Shown here: positions 27,825 to 36,712 of the stretch, one piece after another
How the letters are laid out: each line of letters opens with the position of its first letter
How positions within the stretch are numbered: position 1 is the stretch's first letter
From: Magnetococcales bacterium HCHbin5
GTDB lineage: Bacteria; Pseudomonadota; Magnetococcia; Magnetococcales; Magnetaquicoccaceae
DNA length: 57,456 nucleotides
Assembly: GCA_002753505.1 (NCBI GenBank)
Contig: PEAG01000013.1
Span: forward strand, 1-57,456
Direction of reading: 5' to 3'
Translations under genes and position numbers: made by a program
The notes under the pieces: model-generated
The model's database searches: none
Seen by the model: the letters and a program-made list of their open reading frames with translations, nothing else
What the model was told of the DNA's origin: nothing

Positions 27825-28496
27825 CTAGGCCGCCCGTCTGATCGTAACGATGGCCAGCATGTCCACCACATCCTCAGCATTGTCCGCAATGTGGTCGATG
27901 CTATCGATAAAGTTGCGCAACTGGGCCTTGCGGTCCAGGGGCATGGCACCGGCAAAAATTTTGCTCTTCAGGGGCAGGACGATCCCATCCGCCTCTTTTT
28001 CGTACAGCATCACCTTGTGGCTGTTGTCCCGTACCGAACCGACATCCCGGAAAAAGGCCCGCGCCGAAACGACCAGTGCCTCCACACAATTGGCCACCGA
28101 CTCCAGCAGCTTCTGGATGTCGGCGTTAAACTCCTTGGGAAATTCCGGGTTTTCGATGGAAAAGTTGATCAGGGTCTCTTCCAGGTGGTTGACAATCTCA
28201 TCCAGATTTTCCAGCAGGCTCAAAATATCGGCGCGAAAATCCGGGATGAGGGCCTCCTGAAACATCTCCGTCTCAATGTCACGCCGCAGCGCATCCGCCC
28301 GGCTCTCCATGGCACTGACCAGTTCCAGTTTTTTCTTGAAGGTTTCACTGTTGGCACCACCGCCTTCCAGGAACGCGGTCACCCCCGCACGAAACATGAT
28401 GTTGCTCTCGGACAGCTGGTCCAAAAATTCGCTGATTTTGTTCTCCAACGCCCGGATGTTACCAAACAGCGAAAGCGATTTGTTGCCCATCTTCAT
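27825..28496 (-). CDS. DUF47 (PhoU-like) protein, partner of the PiT transporter
   Basis: A 223-residue all-helical protein of the DUF47/TIGR00153 family, distantly related to PhoU and usually encoded beside pit genes, where it is thought to control low-affinity phosphate uptake. Helical segments such as YEKEADGIVLPLKSKIF and the terminal FIDSIDHIADNAEDVVD, with its acidic metal-binding pattern, are typical. AAAGGATAAA precedes the ATG. It is 20 bases upstream of pit and is more diverged than the tandem DUF47 pair at 36 kb. Confidence 0.88.
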   Translation of the reverse strand: MKMGNKSLSLFGNIRALENKISEFLDQLSESNIMFRAGVTAFLEGGGANSETFKKKLELVSAMESRADALRRDIETEMFQEALIPDFRADILSLLENLDEIVNHLEETLINFSIENPEFPKEFNADIQKLLESVANCVEALVVSARAFFRDVGSVRDNSHKVMLYEKEADGIVLPLKSKIFAGAMPLDRKAQLRNFIDSIDHIADNAEDVVDMLAIVTIRRAA

Positions 28497-28554
28497 TTTA
28501 TCCTTTTGATTGACTGATACTTACGGTTAAAAAAAACATGCACGGTTCTGCCGG

Positions 28555-28746
28555 TCAGCATCGGCTGTTATAAGAGGGGGTGATCGATGCACGCAGCAGC
28601 AGGCCGGCAAACAGACCGCAACAGGTGATGCCTGCCATCAATGGCAATACCCCTTCCAGGTTGAGTCTCGCGATGACAGTAATGGCAATAACGCCCGCGA
28701 TCGCAGTGACGTAGCGATACATTGGCCCCACTGTTTTTTTCTCCAC
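28555..28746 (-). CDS. Small hypothetical membrane protein
   Basis: A 63-residue ORF starting with GTG, preceded by GGATAGGAAG at a suitable distance. It has two hydrophobic stretches (about residues 10-28 and 32-50) separated by a short polar turn. It reads in the same direction as the DUF47-pit pair, 58 bases upstream of it, so it may be the first gene of that transcript. I do not recognise a family. Confidence 0.5.
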   Translation of the reverse strand: MEKKTVGPMYRYVTAIAGVIAITVIARLNLEGVLPLMAGITCCGLFAGLLLRASITPSYNSRC

Positions 28747-29074
28747 GGTAACTTCCTATCCTCCATTGTAAACTGACCATTAGGTTTCGGTCCCAGCCGA
28801 TACCGGCATCTCCGAACACGGGATAGCAGGGTCATGAATCATGCCAGCTTGCACAAATTTTACCTTCTGATTTTACTTCAATGTGTTAGACTGTGGCCCT
28901 TTGGCGGATGGTGTCGTTATGGGTGTGCAGCAATAAGAGGGTGTGTTCTGGCTGTTTAATTGTTATAATATTAAAATTTAATGATATTTTGTTAATGCAA
29001 CGGGTGTGGTCAGCGCAAAGTTTGCTGCGCCCGCCCGGCGGTAACATTCTGATGCATTTTTGGGATGGCAGATA
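28747..29074. other. Intergenic region between divergent transcription units
   Basis: About 330 bases with no credible gene. The stretch 28950-29000 is very AT-rich, and an extended -10 sequence is annotated separately. A short inverted repeat, GCGCAAAGTTTGCTGCGC, lies near 29015-29032. Confidence 0.6.
28961..28969 (+). promoter_or_regulatory. Candidate extended -10 promoter element for the histidine kinase
   Basis: TGTTATAAT matches the extended -10 consensus TGnTATAAT exactly, about 105 bases before the kinase start, in an AT-rich tract. No good -35 is present, which is usual for extended -10 promoters. Confidence 0.45.
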
Positions 29075-31252
29075 ATGGTCTCCTCTTCTTCCTTTACCCC
29101 TTTTTTGTTGCGGCGTCTGTTGTCTCCTGATCATCCGTTGGCGACCTGGTTGGTGCTGCTGTTTGGCCTGTCGATCTCCGGGCTGGTGTGGCTGTTGGCA
29201 ACGCAGCAGATGGCGGCCTACCATCGGACTGAATTTGAGTGGGTGGCACAAAACCGCAACCGGATTTTTCAGAAAGGGATGAGTTCCGCCATTGATGCCA
29301 TCGCCGTTGCCAGCCATTTTGTCAGCGAGATGCCTGCGATGGATGAGCCCCGTTTTCGCCGTTTTTCGCACCACTTGATGGATCAGCATCCCTGGCTTTC
29401 GTCGCTGACCTGGTGGCCTGAAGCGGGTGATCTCATCACGGTGGGCATGGAGGAGCAGGAGTATTATAACATACCGTTTTTGCAGGAGAGTATCGCAAGC
29501 TCCCGCACGACCCACCGGATGACGGCCCGTATTGATGCGAGCCAGAATGGCGGTGATGTTGATCTCAAATCGGTGATTGTGGTGCCGGTTCTGGCGACCC
29601 GCTCTGCTGTCGCTGATTCCGCACAGAAGGAGCTGCTGGGGTTGTTGGTCGGGCGGATCAATCTTTCCCAGTTGGCCAACCTTTCCATCAGCATTCTGGA
29701 GCCGCGTGGGGTGGAATTTTTGCTGTTGGATGAGACCGATCCGGCTGCACCCCAGTTTCTTGATTTTTATACCAGCCGGTTGAGCGACACCTCCCCCGGC
29801 ACGGTAACGGCTGGCAACTGGCAGCAGTGGCGATCGCAGCAACACCTCTTGTTGACCGAGCATTTCCCGGTGGCGGACCGTTCCTGGTCCATCACCTGCG
29901 CGGCCACCCCGCAATTTCGCAGTGCCGAAGGGTTTGCCGGTGCCCCTTTTGCGGTGCTGGTCGGTGGACTGTTGTTGACCCTGACGACGACCTATTTTTT
30001 GAATGGGACCCGCCGTTCCCTGATTGAGCGCACACGGCTCTATATGGAGCGGGAGCGGTCCGAGGAGACCTTGCGGGTCTTTTTTGAGCAGTGCCCGGAT
30101 ATTGTCCTGATCGTCGACCGGAACAGCATGGTGCGGGCCGTCAACCGGGATCTGCCGTTGCTGGATCAGGAGAGGCAGGCTCCGTTGCTGCAGGAGGGGA
30201 GCTGTTTTTTGGATGTGTTGCCGGGCGATCTGTTGGATGTCTATCAAACGGTGTTCAAGACGGTGCTTTTGACCGGGCAGCCCAACCAGTTTTCGCACCA
30301 GTCTGGCAAGTCGATGTGGTGGGAGGTGCGCATTGCCCCCATCCGTCGCCGTAACACTTTGATTGAGGCCATGGTGCTGTTTACCAATGTCAGTGAACGG
30401 CGTTTTCTGGAGTTGAAGGCACTGCGCAACGCCCGTCTGGCCTCCATGGGCTTTTTGGCCGCCGGGGTTGCCCATGAGATCAACAACCCCAACAATGCCA
30501 TCCATTTTAACGCCTCCCTTTTGAAGCGGGGTTGGCAGGATGCCTTGCCCATTTTGCGTGCCCATCAGCAAACAGCGGGTGATTTTGCCCTGGGAGGGGT
30601 CTCCTTTGAGCGGGCTGTCGAGGCGATTCCGCGCCTGATCGATGGCATCAGCCACAGTGCGGATCGCATCAGCAGCATTGTGGCCAGCCTGAAAGAGTTG
30701 ACCCGGAACGAAGCGGGCAGCATGGCTCATTTTGTCAATGTGGCCGATGTTGTGCGGGCTGCACTGCTGTTGTTGGATCATCAGATCAAAAAATATACCG
30801 ATTTTCTGACCTTTCAGCTGGACTCCTCCGGCGCGCCCGATGGGTTGTTGCTGGTCTGGGGTAATTTTCAGCAGTTGGAACAGGTGGTGATCAACCTGGT
30901 GATGAATGCCCTGTTTGCGCTGCCGGACCGTTCCAAATCGATCCAGGTCAGGGCGGATATGCTGGACGGCGAGGTGCGCATCCTGGTGGAGGATGAGGGG
31001 TGTGGCATGGATGACCAGGTGCAATCCTATGTTTTTGATCCATTTTTTACCACCCGTTCGGACAAGGGTGGCACCGGTCTGGGGCTCTCCCTGGTGCAGG
31101 AGATTGTCACCAATCATGGAGGGCGCATCCAACTCCACTCAAAACCCAAAGAGGGAACCCGCATGACCGTGTTGTTGCCTTTGGATACCAAACAGACGGG
31201 GCGACCCGCTCAGGTGGCGCATTCCTACCGCTTATCAACGCAGGAAGATTGA
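29075..31252 (+). CDS. Membrane sensor histidine kinase with CHASE-like periplasmic domain
   Basis: A 725-residue kinase. TM1 is at about residues 22-45 and TM2 at about 288-310. Between them is a periplasmic domain resembling CHASE (the HPWLSSLTWWPEAG segment), which suggests an extracellular small-molecule signal. A PAS-like region follows (about 325-440), then the H-box HEINNPNN with His467, and an HATPase with NLVMNALFALPD, DEGCGM and GGTGLGLS. ATG 29075 is preferred over the TTG 15 bases earlier. It is 12 bases upstream of its probable partner, and its kinase core is paralogous to the cytoplasmic kinase at 900-2675, including the GDFALGG segment. Confidence 0.9.
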   Translation: MVSSSSFTPFLLRRLLSPDHPLATWLVLLFGLSISGLVWLLATQQMAAYHRTEFEWVAQNRNRIFQKGMSSAIDAIAVASHFVSEMPAMDEPRFRRFSHHLMDQHPWLSSLTWWPEAGDLITVGMEEQEYYNIPFLQESIASSRTTHRMTARIDASQNGGDVDLKSVIVVPVLATRSAVADSAQKELLGLLVGRINLSQLANLSISILEPRGVEFLLLDETDPAAPQFLDFYTSRLSDTSPGTVTAGNWQQWRSQQHLLLTEHFPVADRSWSITCAATPQFRSAEGFAGAPFAVLVGGLLLTLTTTYFLNGTRRSLIERTRLYMERERSEETLRVFFEQCPDIVLIVDRNSMVRAVNRDLPLLDQERQAPLLQEGSCFLDVLPGDLLDVYQTVFKTVLLTGQPNQFSHQSGKSMWWEVRIAPIRRRNTLIEAMVLFTNVSERRFLELKALRNARLASMGFLAAGVAHEINNPNNAIHFNASLLKRGWQDALPILRAHQQTAGDFALGGVSFERAVEAIPRLIDGISHSADRISSIVASLKELTRNEAGSMAHFVNVADVVRAALLLLDHQIKKYTDFLTFQLDSSGAPDGLLLVWGNFQQLEQVVINLVMNALFALPDRSKSIQVRADMLDGEVRILVEDEGCGMDDQVQSYVFDPFFTTRSDKGGTGLGLSLVQEIVTNHGGRIQLHSKPKEGTRMTVLLPLDTKQTGRPAQVAHSYRLSTQED

Positions 31253-31264
31253 AGAGGGCAGACC

Positions 31265-32725
31265 ATGTTTGAGTCACACGCAGCGAGCGAACATGTCCCG
31301 GTTGTTCTGGTGGATGACGAGGAGGAGGTGTTGTTCAGCAACAGTTATCTGCTGGAAAGTCACGGTATTGGGCCGACGGTCTCCTTTTCCGATCCCCGTC
31401 AGTTGCTGCCCTGGCTGCAACAGCGTTCGGTGGGTGTGATTCTGTTGGATCTGATCATGCCCCATCTGCCCGGTCCTGCCCTGTTGGCGCAGTTGACCGC
31501 GGTGCGCCCTGAAATTCCGGTGGTGGTGGTGACCGCCTCCCAGGATGTGGAGTGGGCTGTCTCCTGCATGAAGACAGGTGCGATTGACTATTTGATCAAG
31601 CCGGTGGAGGAGAGTCGTTTTGTTTCGGCCGTGCGGCGGGCGTTGGAGCTGCATGCCTTGCGCGATCAGGTGGGTTCGTTGCGGAATGTTCTTTTTTCCG
31701 GCCAACTGAAAAACCCCGCCTGTTTCGGTTCCATTCTGACCAAAAACCGTTGTATGTTGAAGATATTCCAGTATTTGGAGGCCGTGGCCGACTCTGCCGA
31801 GCCAATTTTGATTACGGGGGAGACGGGGGTGGGCAAGGAGTTGATCGCCCATGCAGCGCATCAGGCCAGTGGTCGGCCTGGCAAGATGGTCTCCATCAAC
31901 GTGGCGGGGTTGGATGATGTGATGTTTTCCGACACTCTGTTTGGTCATGTCCGGGGGGCTTATACCGGGGCGGCCAATGAGCGTTTGGGGTTGATTGCCC
32001 AGGCCAGGGAGGGGACGTTGTTTCTGGATGAGGTGGGTGATCTGCCTCCGTCTGCCCAGGTCAAGTTGCTGCGGTTGATTCAGGACAGGCAATATTATCC
32101 TTTGGGTTCGGATATTCCCAAGCTTTCCCAGGCTCGCATCATAGCGGCGACCAACCGGGAGATTCGGCGGGAGATGAGCAAAGGCAGCTTTCGGGCCGAC
32201 CTGTTTTATCGTCTTTCCAGCCATTTTGTCGAGATTCCGCCCCTGCGGGAGCGGTTGGAGGATTTGCCCTTTCTGGTGAGTCATTTTGTGCGGGAGGCGG
32301 CGACCTCGATGAACAAAGCGGCTCCCAAGGTGCCGCCGGAAATTTTCCCGCTGCTTTCCGCCTACCATTTTCCCGGCAATGTTCGGGAGTTGCGGGCTTT
32401 GGTCTATGATGCGGTGGCCAACCATGGCACGGGTTCTGTGCTGGCGTTGGACCGTTTTCGCAGTGCTGTGCGTGCCTTTGCCGTGACCCACGGTGGGGAG
32501 GGTGCTGTTGCCAGAGCGGTTCAGTCGGTTGAGCAGGCGGCCTCTGCTGCCACCGATTTATTGATCGCGCCCGGTCGACTGCCCACCCTGAAGGAGGCCA
32601 GCCAGTGGTTGGTCAACGAGGCGATGCGCCAGACGGATTCCAATCAGGGCAATGCGGCGGCCTTGTTGGGGATTACCCGGCAGTCGCTCAACCGTCGTCT
32701 GCTCAATGCCCAGCGGGAGTTGTGA
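31265..32725 (+). CDS. Sigma-54-dependent NtrC-family response regulator (GAYTGA variant)
   Basis: A 486-residue activator with receiver (Asp62 in ILLDLIMP), AAA+ domain and Fis-type helix-turn-helix (GITRQSLNRRL). Walker A is GETGVGKE and Walker B is GTLFLDEVGD. The sigma-54-contacting loop reads GAYTGA (231-236) rather than GAFTGA; Tyr at this position occurs in functional family members. It closely parallels the regulator at 2697-4124 along its whole length, so the kinase-regulator pair was duplicated as a unit. It is cotranscribed with the CHASE kinase. Confidence 0.93.
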   Translation: MFESHAASEHVPVVLVDDEEEVLFSNSYLLESHGIGPTVSFSDPRQLLPWLQQRSVGVILLDLIMPHLPGPALLAQLTAVRPEIPVVVVTASQDVEWAVSCMKTGAIDYLIKPVEESRFVSAVRRALELHALRDQVGSLRNVLFSGQLKNPACFGSILTKNRCMLKIFQYLEAVADSAEPILITGETGVGKELIAHAAHQASGRPGKMVSINVAGLDDVMFSDTLFGHVRGAYTGAANERLGLIAQAREGTLFLDEVGDLPPSAQVKLLRLIQDRQYYPLGSDIPKLSQARIIAATNREIRREMSKGSFRADLFYRLSSHFVEIPPLRERLEDLPFLVSHFVREAATSMNKAAPKVPPEIFPLLSAYHFPGNVRELRALVYDAVANHGTGSVLALDRFRSAVRAFAVTHGGEGAVARAVQSVEQAASAATDLLIAPGRLPTLKEASQWLVNEAMRQTDSNQGNAAALLGITRQSLNRRLLNAQREL

Positions 32726-32736
32726 GGCTGTTTTTA

Positions 32737-33262
32737 ACAATTGCAGGGGTCCGGGGAGCGTCACGGTCCCCGGTGCCGGTGGTTTTCCTTTAAACGATTG
32801 CAGGGGTCCGGGGAGCGTCACGGTCCCCGGTGGGGTGCAGGGGCAAAGCCCCTGCATGAACTGCGCGTTTTCCCAAAGCACATTTTCGCAGAAAATGTGC
32901 GCAACGCGCACAAAACCGCCCCGCAGGGGCGACCTTGGGAGGGCGGCAGCCCGACGCGCACGGTTATGTCATGGAAACGGTTTCAGGTAAAAAACCAGAA
33001 CGTTCGGATATTATACGCTTTGATTGTATTGCGCTTCCTGTTTAATACAAGGCCAGGAACGGTTTTTTTCCCACGCCATTTCCCATTTGGCCCGCTCCCG
33101 GTCGGGCTGCCGCCCTCCAGCAGTGCCCCTGCGGGGCGTTTTGGGCGCGCTGCGCCCATTTGCTGCGCAAATGGGCTTCGGTGAAAGCGCGCCCGTTACA
33201 TGCAGGGGCTTTGCCCCTGCACCCCACCGGGGACCGTGACGGTCCCCGGACCCCTGCAATCG
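32737..33262. repeat. Composite inverted-repeat element 4 (beta left, alpha right)
   Basis: It begins 12 bases after the regulator stop codon. The outer left hairpin GGGGAGCGTCACGGTCCCC occurs twice, 57 bases apart (anchored at 32743 and 32800). The left arm carries the beta hairpin CATTTTCGCAGAAAATG and the right arm the alpha hairpin CCCATTTGCTGCGCAAATGG. Short ORFs inside are the same frame accidents seen in the other copies. Confidence 0.88.
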
Positions 33263-33275
33263 TTTGACAGGATTA

Positions 33276-33305
33276 AGAACAGAACAGAACAGAACAGAAC
33301 AGAAC
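33276..33305. repeat. Pentanucleotide microsatellite (AGAAC)6
   Basis: Six perfect AGAAC units directly follow element 4. The remaining bases to the next gene (33306-33567) are AT-rich; a good -35 hexamer TTGACA is at 33436-33441, but no convincing -10 is at the right distance. Confidence 0.9.
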
Positions 33306-33567
33306 AGGATGCAGCTTTTTGTGCATGCTCCACAAACGGGGTGGATTTTATAACAGGCTGTTGTACAACCATTTTTTGGCTGTTTTTTCCACTGTCTGTC
33401 CCGGCGCAGGCTGCATCCCGCCTCCCTGCACCTTGTTGACAATTGTATGCTATTTATTTGAATTATAAGCATTTTTTAACATGCTTTTTTTGGTCTGCTT
33501 CTTGATTTAACAGTCACCGTGCGTAAAACATGCGCGACCCTGAACGTCCGGTGATTGGTTGAGAACG

Positions 33568-34014
33568 ATGCCCAGAAAAGCGAAAAAAATTGTGTGTCAA
33601 ACAGAGAGCCTGCACGAATTGCAGAGCCTGGTGCGCAGCAAAACGGCCGAGTTTCGTCTGGTGGAACGGGCCAAAATGGTGCTGGCCTGCCTCAACGAGG
33701 AACCGATCCATGCGGTGGCCAGCCGATTTCAGGCCAGCCCCAACACCGTCATCACCTGGCGCAACCGCTTCGCCCAGTCCGGTGTCTGCGGCCTGATGGA
33801 TATGCCCAGAAGCGGGCGACCCCCCCAGTACAGCACAGAATTCCGGGAAACCGTGCTGCAACTGCTGGAAACACCGCCACCCACCGGACAGCGGGCATGG
33901 AACGGCGTCACCATCGCCAGAACACTCAAAGTGACAGATGACGCCGTCTCACGCCTGCTGCGCAAAGAGGGCATCCGCCTGGGAGGTCGGCGCGACAGCG
34001 GCGCAACACCGTAA
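33568..34014 (+). CDS. Solo helix-turn-helix protein resembling the N-terminal half of IS630-type transposases
   Basis: A 148-residue basic protein. Residues about 20-75 form a helix-turn-helix (VERAKMVLACLNEEPIHAVA, then SPNTVITWRNRF), followed by the GLMDMPRSGRPP linker and a second winged helix (about 85-140). This is the paired DNA-binding layout at the N-terminus of IS630/Tc1-mariner transposases. No DDE catalytic domain follows in any frame, and no terminal inverted repeats were found. It may be a truncated insertion sequence or a domesticated regulator. An alternative TTG start lies nine bases upstream. Confidence 0.65.
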   Translation: MPRKAKKIVCQTESLHELQSLVRSKTAEFRLVERAKMVLACLNEEPIHAVASRFQASPNTVITWRNRFAQSGVCGLMDMPRSGRPPQYSTEFRETVLQLLETPPPTGQRAWNGVTIARTLKVTDDAVSRLLRKEGIRLGGRRDSGATP

Positions 34015-34072
34015 CAGAGCGTGTAAACAACACAATTTGTTTGGCCGTCAACAGAGGGGAGTACCACCGGTA

Positions 34073-34399
34073 ATGAATACATGGACTGCCTATCTCCGTT
34101 ACCTGTTTTTGCACGGCCTGCGGGAAATCGGCAACCTCGCCCCCAGCCATTGGTGGCTGGCGGCCCTGATCTGGAGCATGGCCAGCTACACCCTCCTGCA
34201 AACCCTGATCCATACCCATGATCTGGTTGTTGTCCATACCGTCTGGATGTTTTGTGCCCTGGGCTGGGCCCAGTTCGGCATGGCAGCCGTCTTTGTCGCC
34301 CTGGGCAAGGGAGACAAAGAGCTGGCCTACAACCGCTTCCTCTTCACCCTCCTGCCACCCCTGACCCTCCATTTTGTCCTCTTTTCCATCATTCTGTAA
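34073..34399 (+). CDS. Small membrane protein of unknown function
   Basis: A 108-residue protein with about three hydrophobic segments (roughly residues 28-48, 54-76 and 88-108) and a short basic N-terminus. AGAGGGGAG lies upstream of ATG 34073, about 12 bases away. A longer frame from 33938 overlaps the helix-turn-helix gene and is not supported. It is 58 bases downstream of that gene and in the same direction. I recognise no family; a role with the downstream phosphate genes is possible but unsupported. Confidence 0.6.
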   Translation: MNTWTAYLRYLFLHGLREIGNLAPSHWWLAALIWSMASYTLLQTLIHTHDLVVVHTVWMFCALGWAQFGMAAVFVALGKGDKELAYNRFLFTLLPPLTLHFVLFSIIL

Positions 34400-34873
34400 C
34401 AAAAACAGCGCGCCCCCAAACCGCGCGGCCTTTTTGTCTCCCGTTTGATTAAAAATTTTTATCAGTTAAACACCAAAATCAATTGATTTGATCAGTGGTC
34501 GGGCCTCCTGGTCAAACTGTCACCGATTCGCAATAATCCTCAACGGCACGGCCAGCCCACAAAAACAGCATTAAAATCAAATATATTATTGCAATCAATC
34601 ATGATTTTTTCCGGTTTTCATCCCGTTGACCCAAGAATGTTTGACAAAATATTTTTGCGAATATTTAGATTTAACCTTCCGGTGAAACGGTTCCTGATTG
34701 TATATTCCCCCTCCATATCCGTTGGCTGGTGCGACTCGCCCAAGAGGTGTCTCCTGGGTCCGGCCCTTGTTCGGAGGTGCGCGCAACCGAACATTCCGTA
34801 CCACAGTAGCTGCTTGTACCCGTCCGCGTCTCTAACGACCTAACTCTGTGTCACCACAAAATAAAGGAAACCC
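34400..34873. other. Long leader/intergenic region upstream of pit, with two hairpins
   Basis: There is no gene in these 474 bases. 34430-34690 is AT-rich and probably holds the promoter. Further down, 34724-34765 folds as GGCTGG/CCGGCC closing an inner stem CCCAAGAG/CTCCTGGG with a GTGT loop, and 34769-34792 forms GTTCGG/CCGAAC with a 12-base loop. These could be a regulatory leader of the phosphate operon. They match no riboswitch class I know. AAAGGAAA precedes the pit start. Confidence 0.4.
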
Positions 34874-35917
34874 ATGGATACGCTCTTTATCCTGGCCGTG
34901 GCAGCTATTGTGATCGTGATCATCTTTGATTACACCAACGGCTTTCACGATGCCGCAAACATTATTGGTACCATCATCGCCTCCCGCGCCATGACCCCGA
35001 TTCAATCGGTCATCATTGTCGGCACCTTTGAATTTCTCGGTCCCATTCTGGGCGGGACCGCCGTGGCCAACACCATCGGTAAGTTTATTACTATCGGTGA
35101 TTTGCCGGCTGGTCTCTCCCTGACCATCGTTCTCTGCGGTATCTGGGGGGCCATTTTCTGGAACATGGCCACTTGGTGGTATGGCATTCCCTCCTCCTCC
35201 TCTCACGCCTTGGTGGGCGGATTGGTTGGGGCTGTTGTGGTTTCAACCGGTTCCCATAACGTGATCTGGGGCTTTTCCGAGTTGATGCACGGCAAAATGA
35301 CCGGTTTTACCAAAATTTTGCTCTCCCTGATCGTCTCGCCGGTGCTGGGCTTCTGGGCCGGTTATTTTATCCACAAGGGGATGAAATGGCTGATGAGAAA
35401 TGAGGAGCCCTCCGCCAACCGCTGGTTGAAGCGGTTCCAGTTTCTCACCGCCGCCGGCCTTGCCTTCTCCCACGGTGCCAACGATGCCCAGAAAAGCATG
35501 GGTATCATCACCCTGGTGCTGGTGCTGGGCGGTTTTATCGACAAGTTTGTGGTGCCTACCTGGGTGATCTTTGCCTGTGCGGCAGCCATTACCCTGGGGA
35601 TTCTTTCCGGTGGTTGGCGCATTGTCCGTACGGTGGGTTTTGGTATTTACAAGGTGCGTCCCCTGCACGCCCTGGATACCCAGTTGACGTCGGGGACCGT
35701 TATCTTGACCGCTTCTCTGATCGGTGCGCCCGTCTCCACCACCCACGTGGTGAGCTCTGCCATCATGGGTATCGGCTCTTCGGAACGGCCCAAATCGGTG
35801 CGTTGGGCCAAAGCCAAAGAGATTGTCAGTACCTGGGTGATCACCATTCCCGGTTCTGCGGCTGTCTCCATTTTGACCTTCTACATTGTCAAAATGTTTG
35901 TTGGCAACGCCATCTGA
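34874..35917 (+). CDS. PiT-family inorganic phosphate transporter
   Basis: A 347-residue inner-membrane low-affinity phosphate carrier. The N-terminal signature FDYTNGFHDAANIIGTIIAS and the repeat signature FSHGANDAQKSMGII mark the two inverted halves; IPSSSSHALVGG and APVSTTHVVSSAIMG are the matching substrate-loop motifs. Length is close to compact bacterial Pit proteins, shorter than the carrier at 26314. It leads an apparent operon of pit, two DUF47 genes and a Na/Pi cotransporter. Confidence 0.94.
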   Translation: MDTLFILAVAAIVIVIIFDYTNGFHDAANIIGTIIASRAMTPIQSVIIVGTFEFLGPILGGTAVANTIGKFITIGDLPAGLSLTIVLCGIWGAIFWNMATWWYGIPSSSSHALVGGLVGAVVVSTGSHNVIWGFSELMHGKMTGFTKILLSLIVSPVLGFWAGYFIHKGMKWLMRNEEPSANRWLKRFQFLTAAGLAFSHGANDAQKSMGIITLVLVLGGFIDKFVVPTWVIFACAAAITLGILSGGWRIVRTVGFGIYKVRPLHALDTQLTSGTVILTASLIGAPVSTTHVVSSAIMGIGSSERPKSVRWAKAKEIVSTWVITIPGSAAVSILTFYIVKMFVGNAI

Positions 35918-36003
35918 CCGTACGCAGGCCTGTTTGCAACACAACGATTCGGGTGATTTAATCTATCGGGCCGCATAGGCCCCAGCAACTGGAGGTATTC
36001 AAA

Positions 36004-36699
36004 ATGAGCGGCAGTTCCCCAATGGCAGCCAAACTTTTGGCCAATGTTTATCCCCGCGTGCCAGACTTTTACAGTCTGATCAATGAGCAGTGCAACGTCG
36101 TCTCCGAAGCCATGGAAGCCCTGGTGGAGTTCATGGGAGGGGATGCGAGCAAGGCCGATACCATCGCTGCATTGGAAAAAAAGGGCGATGAGGTAAAAAA
36201 CCATAGCATGTATGTGCTGAACAAATCGTTTGCCACCCCGATGGATCGGGAGGACATTTATCGGGCCATCACCTCGATTGATACGATTCTCCACTATGCC
36301 AACACCACCATTCAGGAGATGGGCTATTTCAAGTTGGCCCCCGACCAGTACATGATGGATATGGCGCGTATTTTGAGCGAAGGGACCGATGCCCTGAAGC
36401 TCGGTTTTGCCAAACTGGGCAGCAATCCTGCCATGGCCGAGGACGATGCCCTGGCGGTGCGCAAATCGGAGCGCAATGTGGAAAAGGCCTATCGCAAGGC
36501 CCTGACCATTCTTTTCCAGCCCGACCAGCATGTGATGCACATTCAGCAGAGCAAGGAGTCCAGCATGGAGGGGCGTGTCATGGGTCGCGTCACCGAAATT
36601 TTCAAGCGGCGCGAGCTGTATCGGCATCTGTCCAACGCGGGCGACCAAGTGGCCAAAGCCGGTGCCGTCCTTCACGATATTGTGGTACAGGTCTCTTAA
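36004..36699 (+). CDS. DUF47 (PhoU-like) protein, first tandem copy
   Basis: A 231-residue helical DUF47 protein with the segments VPDFYSLINEQCNVVSEAME and MDREDIYRAITSID that mark the metal-binding helical bundle. GGAGG precedes the ATG at a normal distance. It is 86 bases downstream of pit and 13 bases upstream of a second, clearly homologous copy. The family is thought to modulate PiT transport; this exact role is inferred from context. Confidence 0.9.
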   Translation: MSGSSPMAAKLLANVYPRVPDFYSLINEQCNVVSEAMEALVEFMGGDASKADTIAALEKKGDEVKNHSMYVLNKSFATPMDREDIYRAITSIDTILHYANTTIQEMGYFKLAPDQYMMDMARILSEGTDALKLGFAKLGSNPAMAEDDALAVRKSERNVEKAYRKALTILFQPDQHVMHIQQSKESSMEGRVMGRVTEIFKRRELYRHLSNAGDQVAKAGAVLHDIVVQVS

Positions 36700-36712
36700 G
36701 GGGGTATTTGTC

